From assembly GCF_014302995.1 (NCBI RefSeq), contig NZ_CP060295.1, forward strand, positions 5,323,501 through 5,387,500: 64,000 nucleotides of DNA, in the 5' to 3' direction. The notes under the pieces were generated by a model, which was not told where the DNA came from, ran no database searches, and worked only from the letters and a program-made list of their open reading frames with translations. Source of the stretch: Variovorax sp. PAMC26660 (lineage in GTDB: Bacteria; Pseudomonadota; Gammaproteobacteria; Burkholderiales; Burkholderiaceae_C). The number at the start of each line of letters is the position of its first letter. Position 1 is the stretch's first letter. A program made the translations under genes and the position numbers. Of this stretch, positions 9,533 to 17,426 are shown piece after piece.

Positions 9533-9556
9533 GTCACGCGGCGCGGCTAGCGTGAC
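9533..9556. promoter_or_regulatory. Inverted repeat upstream of the exported phosphatase
   Basis: GTCACGC (9533-9539) and GCGTGAC (9550-9556) form a perfect inverted repeat with a 10-base spacer, 29 bases before the chosen start of the Tat phosphatase gene. It may be an operator or a 5' UTR hairpin. It is not a Pho box, because the half-sites are inverted instead of direct. Confidence 0.35.
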
Positions 9557-9584
9557 GTGCTTCTGTGCACAACAACACCCCCAC

Positions 9585-11186
9585 ATGACAGAACCAGACA
9601 ACGAACACGGCCTCGACCTCAACCGCCGCAGGCTCCTGGCCGCCGCGGGAATCGGCACGGGGGCGTTGCTGACGACCCTGCGCGCTGGCGCCGAAGAGAC
9701 CCGGGCGCCCGCCACGACCCGCACCGCTGCGGCCGACCCGGTCACCACACCGCCGGTGACGGGCCTGCATCTGCAGTTCGGCGCCGATGCCTCGGCGCAG
9801 ATGGTGGTGTCCTGGCACACGCTGCAGCCGGTGCGGCAGCCGCGCGTGCTGATCGGTCGGCCCGACGGCAAGCTGGAGAAAACGGTGGCCGCCAGCCCTG
9901 CGAGCTATGTCGATGGCAAGTCGGGGCAGACCGTGCATGCCCATCACGCCAAGGTCGATGGCCTGAAGGCGGATACGGCATACCTCTACGCCGCGCTGCA
10001 TGAGGGCGCGGAGCCGCAATTCGGCACCTTCCGCACCGCGCCGCGCGGGCGCCGGCCCTTCAGCTTCACCAGCTTCGGCGATCAGGGCACGCCCACCCTC
10101 GGCAAGATCTTCACGCCGCCCGCCGGCGTGACGTTGCCGCGCACCGTGTACGTCAACGACAACCTCGGCGCGCCCGCGGCCGGCGACACCACGCTGGGCG
10201 TGGAACGGCTGCGCCCGCTGTTTCACCTCTTCAATGGCGACCTGTGCTACGCCAACCTCGCCCAGGACCGGGTGCGCACCTGGTGGGACTTCTGGAACAA
10301 CAACACGCGCAGCGCCCGCAACCGTCCGTGGATGCCGTCGCCTGGCAATCACGAGAATGAGTTGGGCAACGGGCCGATCGGCTACCAGGCCTATCAGACG
10401 TACTTCTCGCTGCCTCCGGCCGAAGGCCAGACTGACGCGACGCGCGGCCTGTGGTATTCCTTCACCGTCGGTTCGATGCGTGTGGTGGCCATCGCCAATG
10501 ATGATGTCACCTACCAGGACGCCGGCGACTCCTACGTGCGCGGCTATTCCAGCGGCGCCCAGAAGGCGTGGCTGCAGAAGGAGCTGGCGGCGGCCCGTGC
10601 CGACAAGTCGATCGACTGGCTGGTGGTGTGCATGCACCAGGTCGCCATTTCCACCGCCGACGAGGCCAATGGTGCCGACCTCGGCATTCGCGAGGAATGG
10701 CTGCCGCTGTTCGACACCTACGGCGTCGACCTGGTGGTGTGCGGGCACGAACATCACTACGAGCGCTCACACCCCATCCGCGGGCGACAGGCCAACACCA
10801 CGTTGACGCCCATTCCCATGGCCACCGGCACCGAGGTCATCGACACCACGCAGGGCACGGTGCACATGGTGATCGGTGGCGGCGGCACGTCTGCGCCCTC
10901 CAACCAGCTGTTCTTCAATCCGCCGTGCTGCCGGGTGATTACCGGCGTCGGTGAGCGCAGTGCCGTCACCGGCAAGCGAGCGCCAATCTATGTGACGGAG
11001 GATGCGCCCTGGTCGGCCGTGCGCAATGCCGCACGCTCCTATGGTTTCGCCGCCTTCGACCTCGATCCGGGCAAGCACCCTGGCGACTTCACCACTATCC
11101 AGGTGACCTACTACGACGTGGTGGGGCTGGACGGACAGATTTCGCCCTTCGAGCGCTTCACGCTGCGCCGCCCCCGGCGCGACTAG
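9585..11186 (+). CDS. Tat-exported purple acid phosphatase-like metallophosphoesterase
   Basis: The predicted 533-residue protein starts with a twin-arginine signal (LNRRRLLAAAGIGTGALL). A fibronectin-like N-terminal purple-acid-phosphatase domain follows (residues ~45-150, PVTGLHLQFGADASAQMVVSW). The calcineurin-like catalytic domain shows metal ligands in FNGDLCYAN, SPGNHENE, VVCMHQVA and VCGHEHHYERSHP. Such enzymes release phosphate from organic esters outside the cytoplasm. ATG 9585 was preferred over 9552 because the Tat motif then lies at the usual distance. The stop codon overlaps that of the convergent histidine phosphatase. Gene context fits phosphorus scavenging, but I see no clean Pho box. 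Confidence 0.88.
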   Translation: MTEPDNEHGLDLNRRRLLAAAGIGTGALLTTLRAGAEETRAPATTRTAAADPVTTPPVTGLHLQFGADASAQMVVSWHTLQPVRQPRVLIGRPDGKLEKTVAASPASYVDGKSGQTVHAHHAKVDGLKADTAYLYAALHEGAEPQFGTFRTAPRGRRPFSFTSFGDQGTPTLGKIFTPPAGVTLPRTVYVNDNLGAPAAGDTTLGVERLRPLFHLFNGDLCYANLAQDRVRTWWDFWNNNTRSARNRPWMPSPGNHENELGNGPIGYQAYQTYFSLPPAEGQTDATRGLWYSFTVGSMRVVAIANDDVTYQDAGDSYVRGYSSGAQKAWLQKELAAARADKSIDWLVVCMHQVAISTADEANGADLGIREEWLPLFDTYGVDLVVCGHEHHYERSHPIRGRQANTTLTPIPMATGTEVIDTTQGTVHMVIGGGGTSAPSNQLFFNPPCCRVITGVGERSAVTGKRAPIYVTEDAPWSAVRNAARSYGFAAFDLDPGKHPGDFTTIQVTYYDVVGLDGQISPFERFTLRRPRRD

Positions 11187-11833
11187 GCCAGCGCTGAGCC
11201 CTCATCGTCGGCATGCCGCAACAGCGGCGTGACGCCCCAGGCGGAGCCGTCGCGTTCAAAACGCAATGGCTGCGCGTTGCCGAGCAGCTCGAAATCGATG
11301 GGCACACCCAGCAGCGCGGCCAGCGCATAGAGCGTGCCGCCGTGCGCCACCACCAGCACCGGTGCGGGCTGTTGCTGCAGCGCTGCGTCGAGCGCGGCCC
11401 GCTTGCGGGCGACGAACTGCGTCAGCGTCTCGCCGCCTTCGGGTTCGCAGGCCCAGTCGATGTTGGCGGACGACGTGCCGATCAACGCGCCGAAGTTGCG
11501 CTCGCGCAGCGCGGCCTGCGGGGTCGGCACGAGCTTGAGCGTTGCGCCCACCGTGTGCGCGGTGTCGCGGGCGCGCCGCGCATCGCTGCAGACGATGGTG
11601 CGGATCGGCTCGCCCGCCAGCAGGCCCGCGGCACGTGCGGCCTGCTGCAGGCCGAGTTCGCTGAGCGGCTCGTCCACGTCCTGGAAGATGCGCTGTGCAT
11701 TGCGGCCGGTCTGGCCGTGGCGCAGGAAGTAGAAGTGGTCGCAGGCCGGCGACAGCGGCTGCGCCGCCGCGATCTGCACCAGCTGGTCGAGACCGCCGGC
11801 GGCGGTGTGAGAGGGCGTGGTCTGTGGTGACAT
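11183..11833 (-). CDS. Histidine phosphatase family protein
   Basis: The product has 216 residues. The phosphoglycerate-mutase-like signature FLRHGQTGRN carries the catalytic His. The second His lies in VVAHGGTLYALAA, and an acidic residue in LRERNFG is also typical. The substrate cannot be read from sequence; members include phosphatases of sugar phosphates and cobalamin precursors. ATG 11833 was chosen because the extension to 11884 is basic and unlike the family. The start lies 4 bases past the stop of the acylase gene on the same strand, which suggests co-transcription and perhaps coupling. Confidence 0.88.
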   Translation of the reverse strand: MSPQTTPSHTAAGGLDQLVQIAAAQPLSPACDHFYFLRHGQTGRNAQRIFQDVDEPLSELGLQQAARAAGLLAGEPIRTIVCSDARRARDTAHTVGATLKLVPTPQAALRERNFGALIGTSSANIDWACEPEGGETLTQFVARKRAALDAALQQQPAPVLVVAHGGTLYALAALLGVPIDFELLGNAQPLRFERDGSAWGVTPLLRHADDEGSALA

Positions 11834-11837
11834 GGCT

Positions 11838-14240
11838 TCAGTATGCAAGCTGCAGCGGCGTGCCTTCGCGCTGTGCCTGCACATCGGCCGGATGGAACGG
11901 CAGCGGATGCCACTGCTTGGCTGCGAACAGCGGCAACTGGTCGTAGGCGCGGGGCGATGAAAGATCGCTGCTCTGGCCGTAGGTCAGCAGGCCTTGCGCC
12001 ACCGGGCCGCGCGCGTCGAAGGTCACGACCTGCATGTAGCTGCTGCCGTAGTTGACGTTGTAGCCCTTGGGGTCGATGAGCGACTGGCCTTGCGATTCGA
12101 GCTTGTTGAGCACGCCCTCGAACTCGTCGCCGCCATGCAGCGCGATCTTCTGGCCGCGCACCATGCGCGACTGCGGCACGCCCAGCGGCACATCGGCCGC
12201 AAAGCCGGCCGTGCGGACCACGCCGACCGCATCGCCAAGTGCCTTGAACACCGTGTCGCGCGTAGCTGGCGTGGCCATGTCGAGGCCAGCGGGCGTTGCC
12301 ACAGGTTGTGCGGGATCGAAGGGCACGCGCCAGACCTTCGGCACATCCTTCGTCTTGCGCCAGAACTCGCGGAACAGGGCCGCGCCCTTCGAGTCGGCAT
12401 TGCTGGTGCGGTCCCAGGCCGACAGCACGCGGCAGCCCAGGGCCTGATCGGCATTCAGCGCACTGCCACCGGCCTTGCAGGCGGCCTGCAGGTCGTCCAT
12501 CACCAGCATGCCGGCGAGGTTCTTGTCGCGAAAGATCACGCTGCGCAGCTCGGCCGCGCCCATGCGGTTGCCGGGCAGGCCGTCGCTGCCCGCCAGGCGC
12601 CCCCGGATTTCCATGATCGCGCTGCGTGTGCGCAGCCGCTGCGGCACGCCGACCGGGCCGACCAGCGGAGAGATGCCCGCCATCGGCGCCGTCTCGGGGT
12701 TGCTGAGCCAGAAGCTGTCGTTGCTGTTCTGCACGTAGTCCGGCGTGATGACGACCGGCATGCGGGCCGGCGCGATGAGGCCGGGCGCGGTGGCCGTGCT
12801 GTCGCGCTTCCATGCGCAGGCGCTGCGCGAGCCGTCGAGCACCGGCAGGCCGGCCGCGTTGAGCAGCGCCGCCGCGGCGGGCGAGGGCGCGCAGGCCTTG
12901 AGCATGTCGGCCGACACATCCGGCACCACCGACAGGTCGGCGTACATCGCATTGCCGTCGCGGTCGGCCGCGATGGTGTTGATCCACGGCATGCCCTGGT
13001 TGCCCATGGCGGTGCGCAGTTCACCCACGTTGCGGGCCAGCGCCATCTTCATCCAGCTTTCGGCCGAGCGCATGTTGAGCGTGTTGGCATCGCGGATTGC
13101 GTAGGCTTTCTGCGCGGTCCAGCCGAGGCCGGCGCGCGGCAGGGAAATGACGGGACCCCAGTCGGTCGAATAGAAGGTGTGCTGTACCGGTGCCCCACCG
13201 CCCGTGGCCGCGGCCGGCAGCACGACGGTGCGTGCCACCATCTTCTTCGGCTGGCCGTCGACCCAGTACACGGTGGGGTCGTTCGGATCGAGCTTCAGCT
13301 CGTACAGCGTGAAGCGTTTGCCGGTCGACACGGTGTGCGTCCAGGCCACGTCCTTGTTGAAGCCGATCGCCACCACCGGGCTCAGGCCGCCGGTGGCACC
13401 CATCACGTCGAGCTTGCCGGGAATGGTGAGGTGCATCTCCCAGAAGCGGTTGGTGCCGGTCCACGGAAAGTGCGGGTTGCCCAGCAGCAGTCCCTTGCCG
13501 TCGGGCGTGGCGTTGCGCCCGAACGCCCAGCCGTTCGAACCCAGTTCACCGCCTTCGGGGTTGGCATTGAAGCTGTGGCGCCCGATCTCGGCCACGGCTT
13601 CTTTCAGGTCGACCGGCGCCGCGCCGGTCTTCGTGCCCGGTGCGGGCGGCACGGCTGCCAGCACGGTGCCGGCCAGCGCACCCAGGCCGCCCTGGATCAT
13701 CGAGTTCTCGGTGGCACGCGACAGGTCGGCCGTGGTCATCGGGCGCACCCACGGTTTGCCGCGGCATTCGGCGGGCAGGCCGTTGGGGCCGGCGTCCTGC
13801 AAGTAGCGGTTGTAGCCCGCCACGTAGCCGCGCAGCGCGGCCTGCACGTCGGGGCTGGTGGTGGCCCCGGCACGCGCCAGCGCGGCATCGTCCATGTGAT
13901 AGCGGATGAACAGGTCGATCTGCGCGTTGGGCATGCGGCCCAGGCCCAGGTCGCCCATGTTCTGTGCGCCGAGGAACTGCGAACGCTCGCCGCGCAGCGT
14001 CAGCAGGTGCTCGGCGGTCTGGCAGATGTTGTCTTGCGCCTGCGCGTAGGCGGTGCCGTAGGCCAGGCCTTCGTAGTCGGGCGCCGTGATGTGCGCGATG
14101 CCGAAGGTGGTGCGCTCGATGGTCACGCTGCGCGTGCCGGGCGGCGGCGTGCTGGCGCAGCCGGCGAGCAGGGCGACCAGGCCCAGGGACAGGGCCGTCA
14201 ACGAAAACCGGGCGTGCGAGGTGTTGTTCTTCGATGTCAT
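11838..14240 (-). CDS. Penicillin acylase family lipoprotein
   Basis: This 800-residue Ntn-hydrolase precursor is of the penicillin/aculeacin/AHL acylase family. The N-terminus is a lipoprotein signal (LSLGLVALLAGC, lipobox LAGC). The expected autocatalytic junction is at LGSNGWAFG, where the Ser becomes the nucleophile at the N-terminus of the beta subunit; the preceding ~210 residues would be the alpha subunit and linker. Downstream, GNPHFPW and later Asn and Arg positions are family-typical. It hydrolyses an amide bond of an acylated substrate, possibly N-acyl-homoserine lactones or other amides; the specificity is unknown. ATG 14240 was chosen because it starts the lipoprotein signal. Confidence 0.92.
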   Translation of the reverse strand: MTSKNNTSHARFSLTALSLGLVALLAGCASTPPPGTRSVTIERTTFGIAHITAPDYEGLAYGTAYAQAQDNICQTAEHLLTLRGERSQFLGAQNMGDLGLGRMPNAQIDLFIRYHMDDAALARAGATTSPDVQAALRGYVAGYNRYLQDAGPNGLPAECRGKPWVRPMTTADLSRATENSMIQGGLGALAGTVLAAVPPAPGTKTGAAPVDLKEAVAEIGRHSFNANPEGGELGSNGWAFGRNATPDGKGLLLGNPHFPWTGTNRFWEMHLTIPGKLDVMGATGGLSPVVAIGFNKDVAWTHTVSTGKRFTLYELKLDPNDPTVYWVDGQPKKMVARTVVLPAAATGGGAPVQHTFYSTDWGPVISLPRAGLGWTAQKAYAIRDANTLNMRSAESWMKMALARNVGELRTAMGNQGMPWINTIAADRDGNAMYADLSVVPDVSADMLKACAPSPAAAALLNAAGLPVLDGSRSACAWKRDSTATAPGLIAPARMPVVITPDYVQNSNDSFWLSNPETAPMAGISPLVGPVGVPQRLRTRSAIMEIRGRLAGSDGLPGNRMGAAELRSVIFRDKNLAGMLVMDDLQAACKAGGSALNADQALGCRVLSAWDRTSNADSKGAALFREFWRKTKDVPKVWRVPFDPAQPVATPAGLDMATPATRDTVFKALGDAVGVVRTAGFAADVPLGVPQSRMVRGQKIALHGGDEFEGVLNKLESQGQSLIDPKGYNVNYGSSYMQVVTFDARGPVAQGLLTYGQSSDLSSPRAYDQLPLFAAKQWHPLPFHPADVQAQREGTPLQLAY

Positions 14241-14330
14241 GGTGCGGGCATGGGTTGAAAAGACAGGAAGCCGATTAAAAGGCGTGCCCGCCACCGCGCA
14301 GTGTCGCCAGCGCGGCACGCCGCGCGGTTT

Positions 14331-14906
14331 TCAGCCGAACTTCATGCCCTTGGGCCGGGCCTGCAGGCGATTGATGTAGGCATCGATCTTCGGGCGGTTC
14401 GAGCGGCCGCCGAAGGCGCGGTGCCAGATGAACATCGAGCCGATCATCACGTCGGCCGCGGTGAATTGCGTGCCGAACAGGTAGGGGCCGTAGCGCAGTT
14501 CGCGCTCGACCGCGTCCTTGGCCTGCTCGAAGTTGGTCCAGCCGCGAGCGCTGTTGTTGCTGCGGATCTTCAGCAGGCTGTCGCCCATTGCGGGTTCGAG
14601 CTGCGAGGTCGAATAGACCATCAGCGACAGATAGCGGCCGCGATGGGGCGAACCGATGGAGGGCGCAAGCTGCTTCTGGGGAAACTTCTCGGCAACGTAC
14701 ATGCAGATGGCCGCGTTCTCGAAGACGCGCGTGTTGCCGTCGACCAGCGCCGGCACCTTGCCGGCCGGGTTGATCTTCAGGAACTCGGGGCTCTTGTGCG
14801 CCTTGTCCTTCAGGAGCGTGGGCACGATCTCATAGTCGGCGCCTGCTTCGTCGAGCATCCATTTGGCGACCTGCGAGCGGCTTTGCGGATCGAAATACAG
14901 CTTCAT
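14331..14906 (-). CDS. Glutathione S-transferase family protein
   Basis: The 191-residue cytosolic protein has an N-terminal thioredoxin-fold domain. INPAGKVPALVDGN supplies the cis-Pro loop, and FENAAICMYVAEKF contains the conserved acidic/Ser-like glutathione-binding turn. A helical C-terminal domain follows, with the N-capping box-like TAADVMIGSMFIW. Family members conjugate glutathione to electrophiles or act as isomerases. The catalytic residue near the N-terminus is probably Ser (DPQSRSQ). It is preceded on the same strand by the phosphatidylserine-synthase-like gene, 42 bases away. Confidence 0.9.
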   Translation of the reverse strand: MKLYFDPQSRSQVAKWMLDEAGADYEIVPTLLKDKAHKSPEFLKINPAGKVPALVDGNTRVFENAAICMYVAEKFPQKQLAPSIGSPHRGRYLSLMVYSTSQLEPAMGDSLLKIRSNNSARGWTNFEQAKDAVERELRYGPYLFGTQFTAADVMIGSMFIWHRAFGGRSNRPKIDAYINRLQARPKGMKFG

Positions 14907-14948
14907 GGCGTTGTCTCCTTCTTGTTCGTCAGCGTGGGTGGACGTGGA

Positions 14949-15587
14949 TCAGAACTTGGGAATGCGCAGGGTCTTGCTGATCATCAGCGTGCCCGAGAGC
15001 GCGAACAGCAGCACCAGCGGATGCAACTGCCACGGGCCGATGGCCCAGGCGCCGCCCCACACGGTTTCGCCGATGCGACCCTGCCATGCCGCATACGCGA
15101 GCACGCCCACCAGCACCACGCTGGTCGGAATGGGCGTGCCTTCGAAATACTTCACCTTGTCGGCGCCTTCGGACAGCGCCTCGGCCGTGACGTTGTAGCG
15201 CGCGAGCCGGCTCACGCCGCAGCCCACGAAATAGATCAGCAGCACGCAGTCCCAGCCGCCATTGAGGCCGGCCGCGAAGGCCAGGGCGGCGGGTGCCACG
15301 CCGAACGAAATGATGTCGGCCAGCGAGTCCAGCTCACGCCCGAGTGCCGAATGCGTCTGGCGCCAGCGCGCGATGCGGCCGTCGAACACATCGAAGATGA
15401 AGGCGGCCGGCGCCAGGGCGGCCGCCCAGAGGAACTGCGCCAGCGAGTGGCTCGCCATGAAAGCCATGGCGAGGAACACGGCACCCACGCCGCAGGCCGC
15501 GTTGCCGAGCGTGAAAGCGTCGGCGAGGTGGAAGCCCCGGATCATCGAGAAATGCTTGCGGACCGGTGCGGAATCGGGAGAGTTCAT
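14949..15587 (-). CDS. pssA: CDP-alcohol phosphatidyltransferase, phosphatidylserine synthase-like
   Basis: The 212-residue membrane enzyme carries the CDP-alcohol phosphatidyltransferase signature: the motif runs from FDGRIARW through GRELDSLADIISFG, with the Asp residues spaced as in D-G-x2-A-R-x8-G-x3-D-x3-D. About six hydrophobic segments follow. Serine as acceptor is the likely assignment from the opening (RGFHLADAFTLGNAACGVGAVFLA). Other CDP-alcohol transferases are possible. ATG 15587 is preferred over 15638, where the extension is Arg/Pro-rich. No strong ribosome binding site is visible. The symbol is tentative. Confidence 0.75.
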   Translation of the reverse strand: MNSPDSAPVRKHFSMIRGFHLADAFTLGNAACGVGAVFLAMAFMASHSLAQFLWAAALAPAAFIFDVFDGRIARWRQTHSALGRELDSLADIISFGVAPAALAFAAGLNGGWDCVLLIYFVGCGVSRLARYNVTAEALSEGADKVKYFEGTPIPTSVVLVGVLAYAAWQGRIGETVWGGAWAIGPWQLHPLVLLFALSGTLMISKTLRIPKF

Positions 15588-15706
15588 AAGAAGGGATCTG
15601 GGTCGTCTGGGCGTCGGTGCCCGGGAAATGCCCAGCACCTTAACTCAGGCGCCGGGCATATTTTGTAGTCGTGGTCCTATACCGAAATTCCGGGAAAGCG
15701 CGGGTG

Positions 15707-16447
15707 TCAGACGCTCTGGCGCGCTTCGGCAATCCGGGCGAAGCGCCCGAGAAGTTGCGCGGCGCTGTCGGTGGCGACTACGCGCTCGCGCAGCGCGACG
15801 GGGTCGGCGCCCTCGGCCTTCAGGTCGGTGGCCAGCATGTCGATGTAGCCGCGCATCGCATCGGCATCGAACTCGGGATGGAACTGCACGCCCCAGGCGC
15901 GCTCGCCGATGCGAAAGGCTTGCACCGGCTCGTGGTCGCTGCCAGCCAGCTGCACTGCACCTTCGGGCAGGCGCAGCGCGCTCTGCCAATGCACCACGTT
16001 GGCCGGGAACTGCGCCGGCAGGCCGCGCAGCAGCGGATCGGTGGCGGCGGCTTCATTCAGCGTGACGGTGACCGTGCCGACCTCCGCACCCTGCGGGTGG
16101 TTGGCCGCCTCGCCACCGAGCGCATGCGCGAGCAACTGATGCCCGTAGCAGATACCGAGTACCGGCGTGCCATGCGCCACGAGTTGCGCGAGCCATGCGG
16201 CCGTTGTTTCGCTCCAGGGTTCGCGGTGCGACACCATTGCATGCGAACCGGTGATGACCGCGCCGGACACGGCGTCGGGCGCGGGCAGGGCGTCGCCCCG
16301 GCGCGGATCGACCACCAGGATCGGCAGCGTCTGCGAGTCCAGGCCGTCGGCGATCCAGTTCTCGAAGTCGCCGCGTTCTGCGCGAAGGGCCGCGAAGGTG
16401 TCTCCGAGCTTGACGATGACGAGCGGAAGTGGGTACTTGTTGTCCAT
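15707..16447 (-). CDS. Class I glutamine amidotransferase (GMP-synthase-like)
   Basis: The 246-residue protein has the type 1 amidotransferase triad: nucleophile Cys in LGICYGHQLLAHALGG, and His and Glu in WGVQFHPEFDAD. The oxyanion strand ITGSHAMVSHREPW is typical of stand-alone GMP-synthase-like amidotransferases, which often act on gamma-glutamyl compounds. A synthetase partner is not adjacent. The start at 16447 was chosen over 16513 because the extension is Gly/Arg/Pro/Cys-rich and lies in an intergenic-looking stretch. The substrate is unknown. Confidence 0.85.
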   Translation of the reverse strand: MDNKYPLPLVIVKLGDTFAALRAERGDFENWIADGLDSQTLPILVVDPRRGDALPAPDAVSGAVITGSHAMVSHREPWSETTAAWLAQLVAHGTPVLGICYGHQLLAHALGGEAANHPQGAEVGTVTVTLNEAAATDPLLRGLPAQFPANVVHWQSALRLPEGAVQLAGSDHEPVQAFRIGERAWGVQFHPEFDADAMRGYIDMLATDLKAEGADPVALRERVVATDSAAQLLGRFARIAEARQSV

Positions 16448-16505
16448 GCCCGGGATCATGCCGCAGGTGGGGCAGCGACCTCGCGCGTGGTGTCGCCCCG
16501 GCCCC

Positions 16506-17282
16506 TCAGGCAATGATCAACTTGCTGCACGCCTTGCGCAGCGCCGGCAGGCCGGGCAGCTCGCGCGACTTGGCGTCGGTGACCACCACGTCGATGTCGG
16601 CCGTGCGCATGTAGGTCACGCGGCTGGCCTGGCCGATCTTTGCGTGGTCGGCCACGATGACCACCTGCTGCGCCTGCTCGGCCATGGCGCGCGCGACCGC
16701 GGCCTCAGGGTGCTCGAAGCTCATCGCGCCGTACTTGGCATGCAGGCCCACCGGCGACAGCAGGGCCACGTCGGCGCGGTAGCGGCGGATTTTTTCGACC
16801 GTGATGTCGCCGAGCGTGGCTTGTGTCTTCACGTCGATCTCGCCACCCAGCAGGATGGTCCGGTTACCCGTCAGGCGCCCCTCGCTGGCGCCCGCGAGCT
16901 TGAGCGCGATGCTCAGCGAATTGGTGATGACCGTCATGCCACTGAGCGTGGCGATCTCTTCCGCGAGGATCGACGTGGTGCTGCCTGCATCGAGGAATAC
17001 CGTCTGCCCTGGCTGCAGCAGCGCAATGGCTGCCTTGGCGATGGCGCGCTTCTCCCGCTGTCGCGCCACCAGCCGCACGGCCAGCGGGGGTTCAGGCTCC
17101 GCGCTGGTCGCGATGGCGCCGCCGTGCACACGGCGCAGTTCGCCCAGGCCTTCGAGTTCGAGCAGGTCGCGCCGCACGGTCTCGCGCGATACCGCCAGGT
17201 CTTGCACGATGCGGTCGACGCTCAGGCGCGAGAAAGTGGCGAGCAGGCTGCGGATGCGCAGGAATCGTTCTTCTTGGAGCAT
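16506..17282 (-). CDS. DeoR-family transcriptional regulator
   Basis: The 258-residue regulator has an N-terminal winged helix (residues ~1-55, LSVDRIVQDLAVSRETVRRDLLELE, GELRRVHGGA) and a C-terminal DeoR sensor domain (DAGSTTSILAEEI...VITNSL...LLGGE...). Such proteins usually repress sugar-phosphate catabolism and bind a phosphorylated effector. ATG 17282 was chosen because the DeoR domain starts there; the frame is open to 17396. No sugar kinase or permease gene is adjacent, so the regulated genes are not evident. Its upstream gap contains the phospholipase terminator and a 28-bp palindrome. Confidence 0.9.
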   Translation of the reverse strand: MLQEERFLRIRSLLATFSRLSVDRIVQDLAVSRETVRRDLLELEGLGELRRVHGGAIATSAEPEPPLAVRLVARQREKRAIAKAAIALLQPGQTVFLDAGSTTSILAEEIATLSGMTVITNSLSIALKLAGASEGRLTGNRTILLGGEIDVKTQATLGDITVEKIRRYRADVALLSPVGLHAKYGAMSFEHPEAAVARAMAEQAQQVVIVADHAKIGQASRVTYMRTADIDVVVTDAKSRELPGLPALRKACSKLIIA

Positions 17283-17353
17283 GAGGATGCTGGCGTGTGA
17301 AAGAGAACAGGGCGGCGTCAGTGTGACAGCCGCCCCGGTCTGCATTGATTTGA

Positions 17354-17377
17354 GAAAAAAGGCGCAAGACTTGCGCC
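17354..17377 (-). terminator. Intrinsic terminator after phospholipase C gene
   Basis: On the minus strand the sequence reads GGCGCAAG-T-CTTGCGCC followed by TTTTTTCTC: a perfect 8-bp GC-rich stem and a T-tract. It lies between the phospholipase C stop codon (17427) and the DeoR gene start (17282), and separates the two transcription units. Confidence 0.88.
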
Positions 17378-17387
17378 ATTGTGCCGA

Positions 17388-17415
17388 CCGACACACCGCC
17401 GCGGCGGTGTGTCGG
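17388..17415. repeat. Perfect 28-bp palindrome
   Basis: CCGACACACCGCCG is followed directly by its reverse complement, with no spacer. It lies 11 bases downstream of the phospholipase C stop codon and 106 bases upstream of the DeoR start. It could be an operator for the DeoR protein or part of a tandem termination structure. Confidence 0.7.
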
Positions 17416-17426
17416 ATTGCCGATGC

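Noticed and set aside
9533..9556. TGTCAC-containing stretch before the Tat phosphatase as a Pho box
   Set aside because: The half-sites are inverted with a 10-base spacer, not direct repeats with 11-base periodicity.
11994..14258. Plus-strand open frame of 754 codons opposite the acylase gene
   Set aside because: Shadow of the penicillin acylase gene; Arg/His/Gly-rich with no motif.
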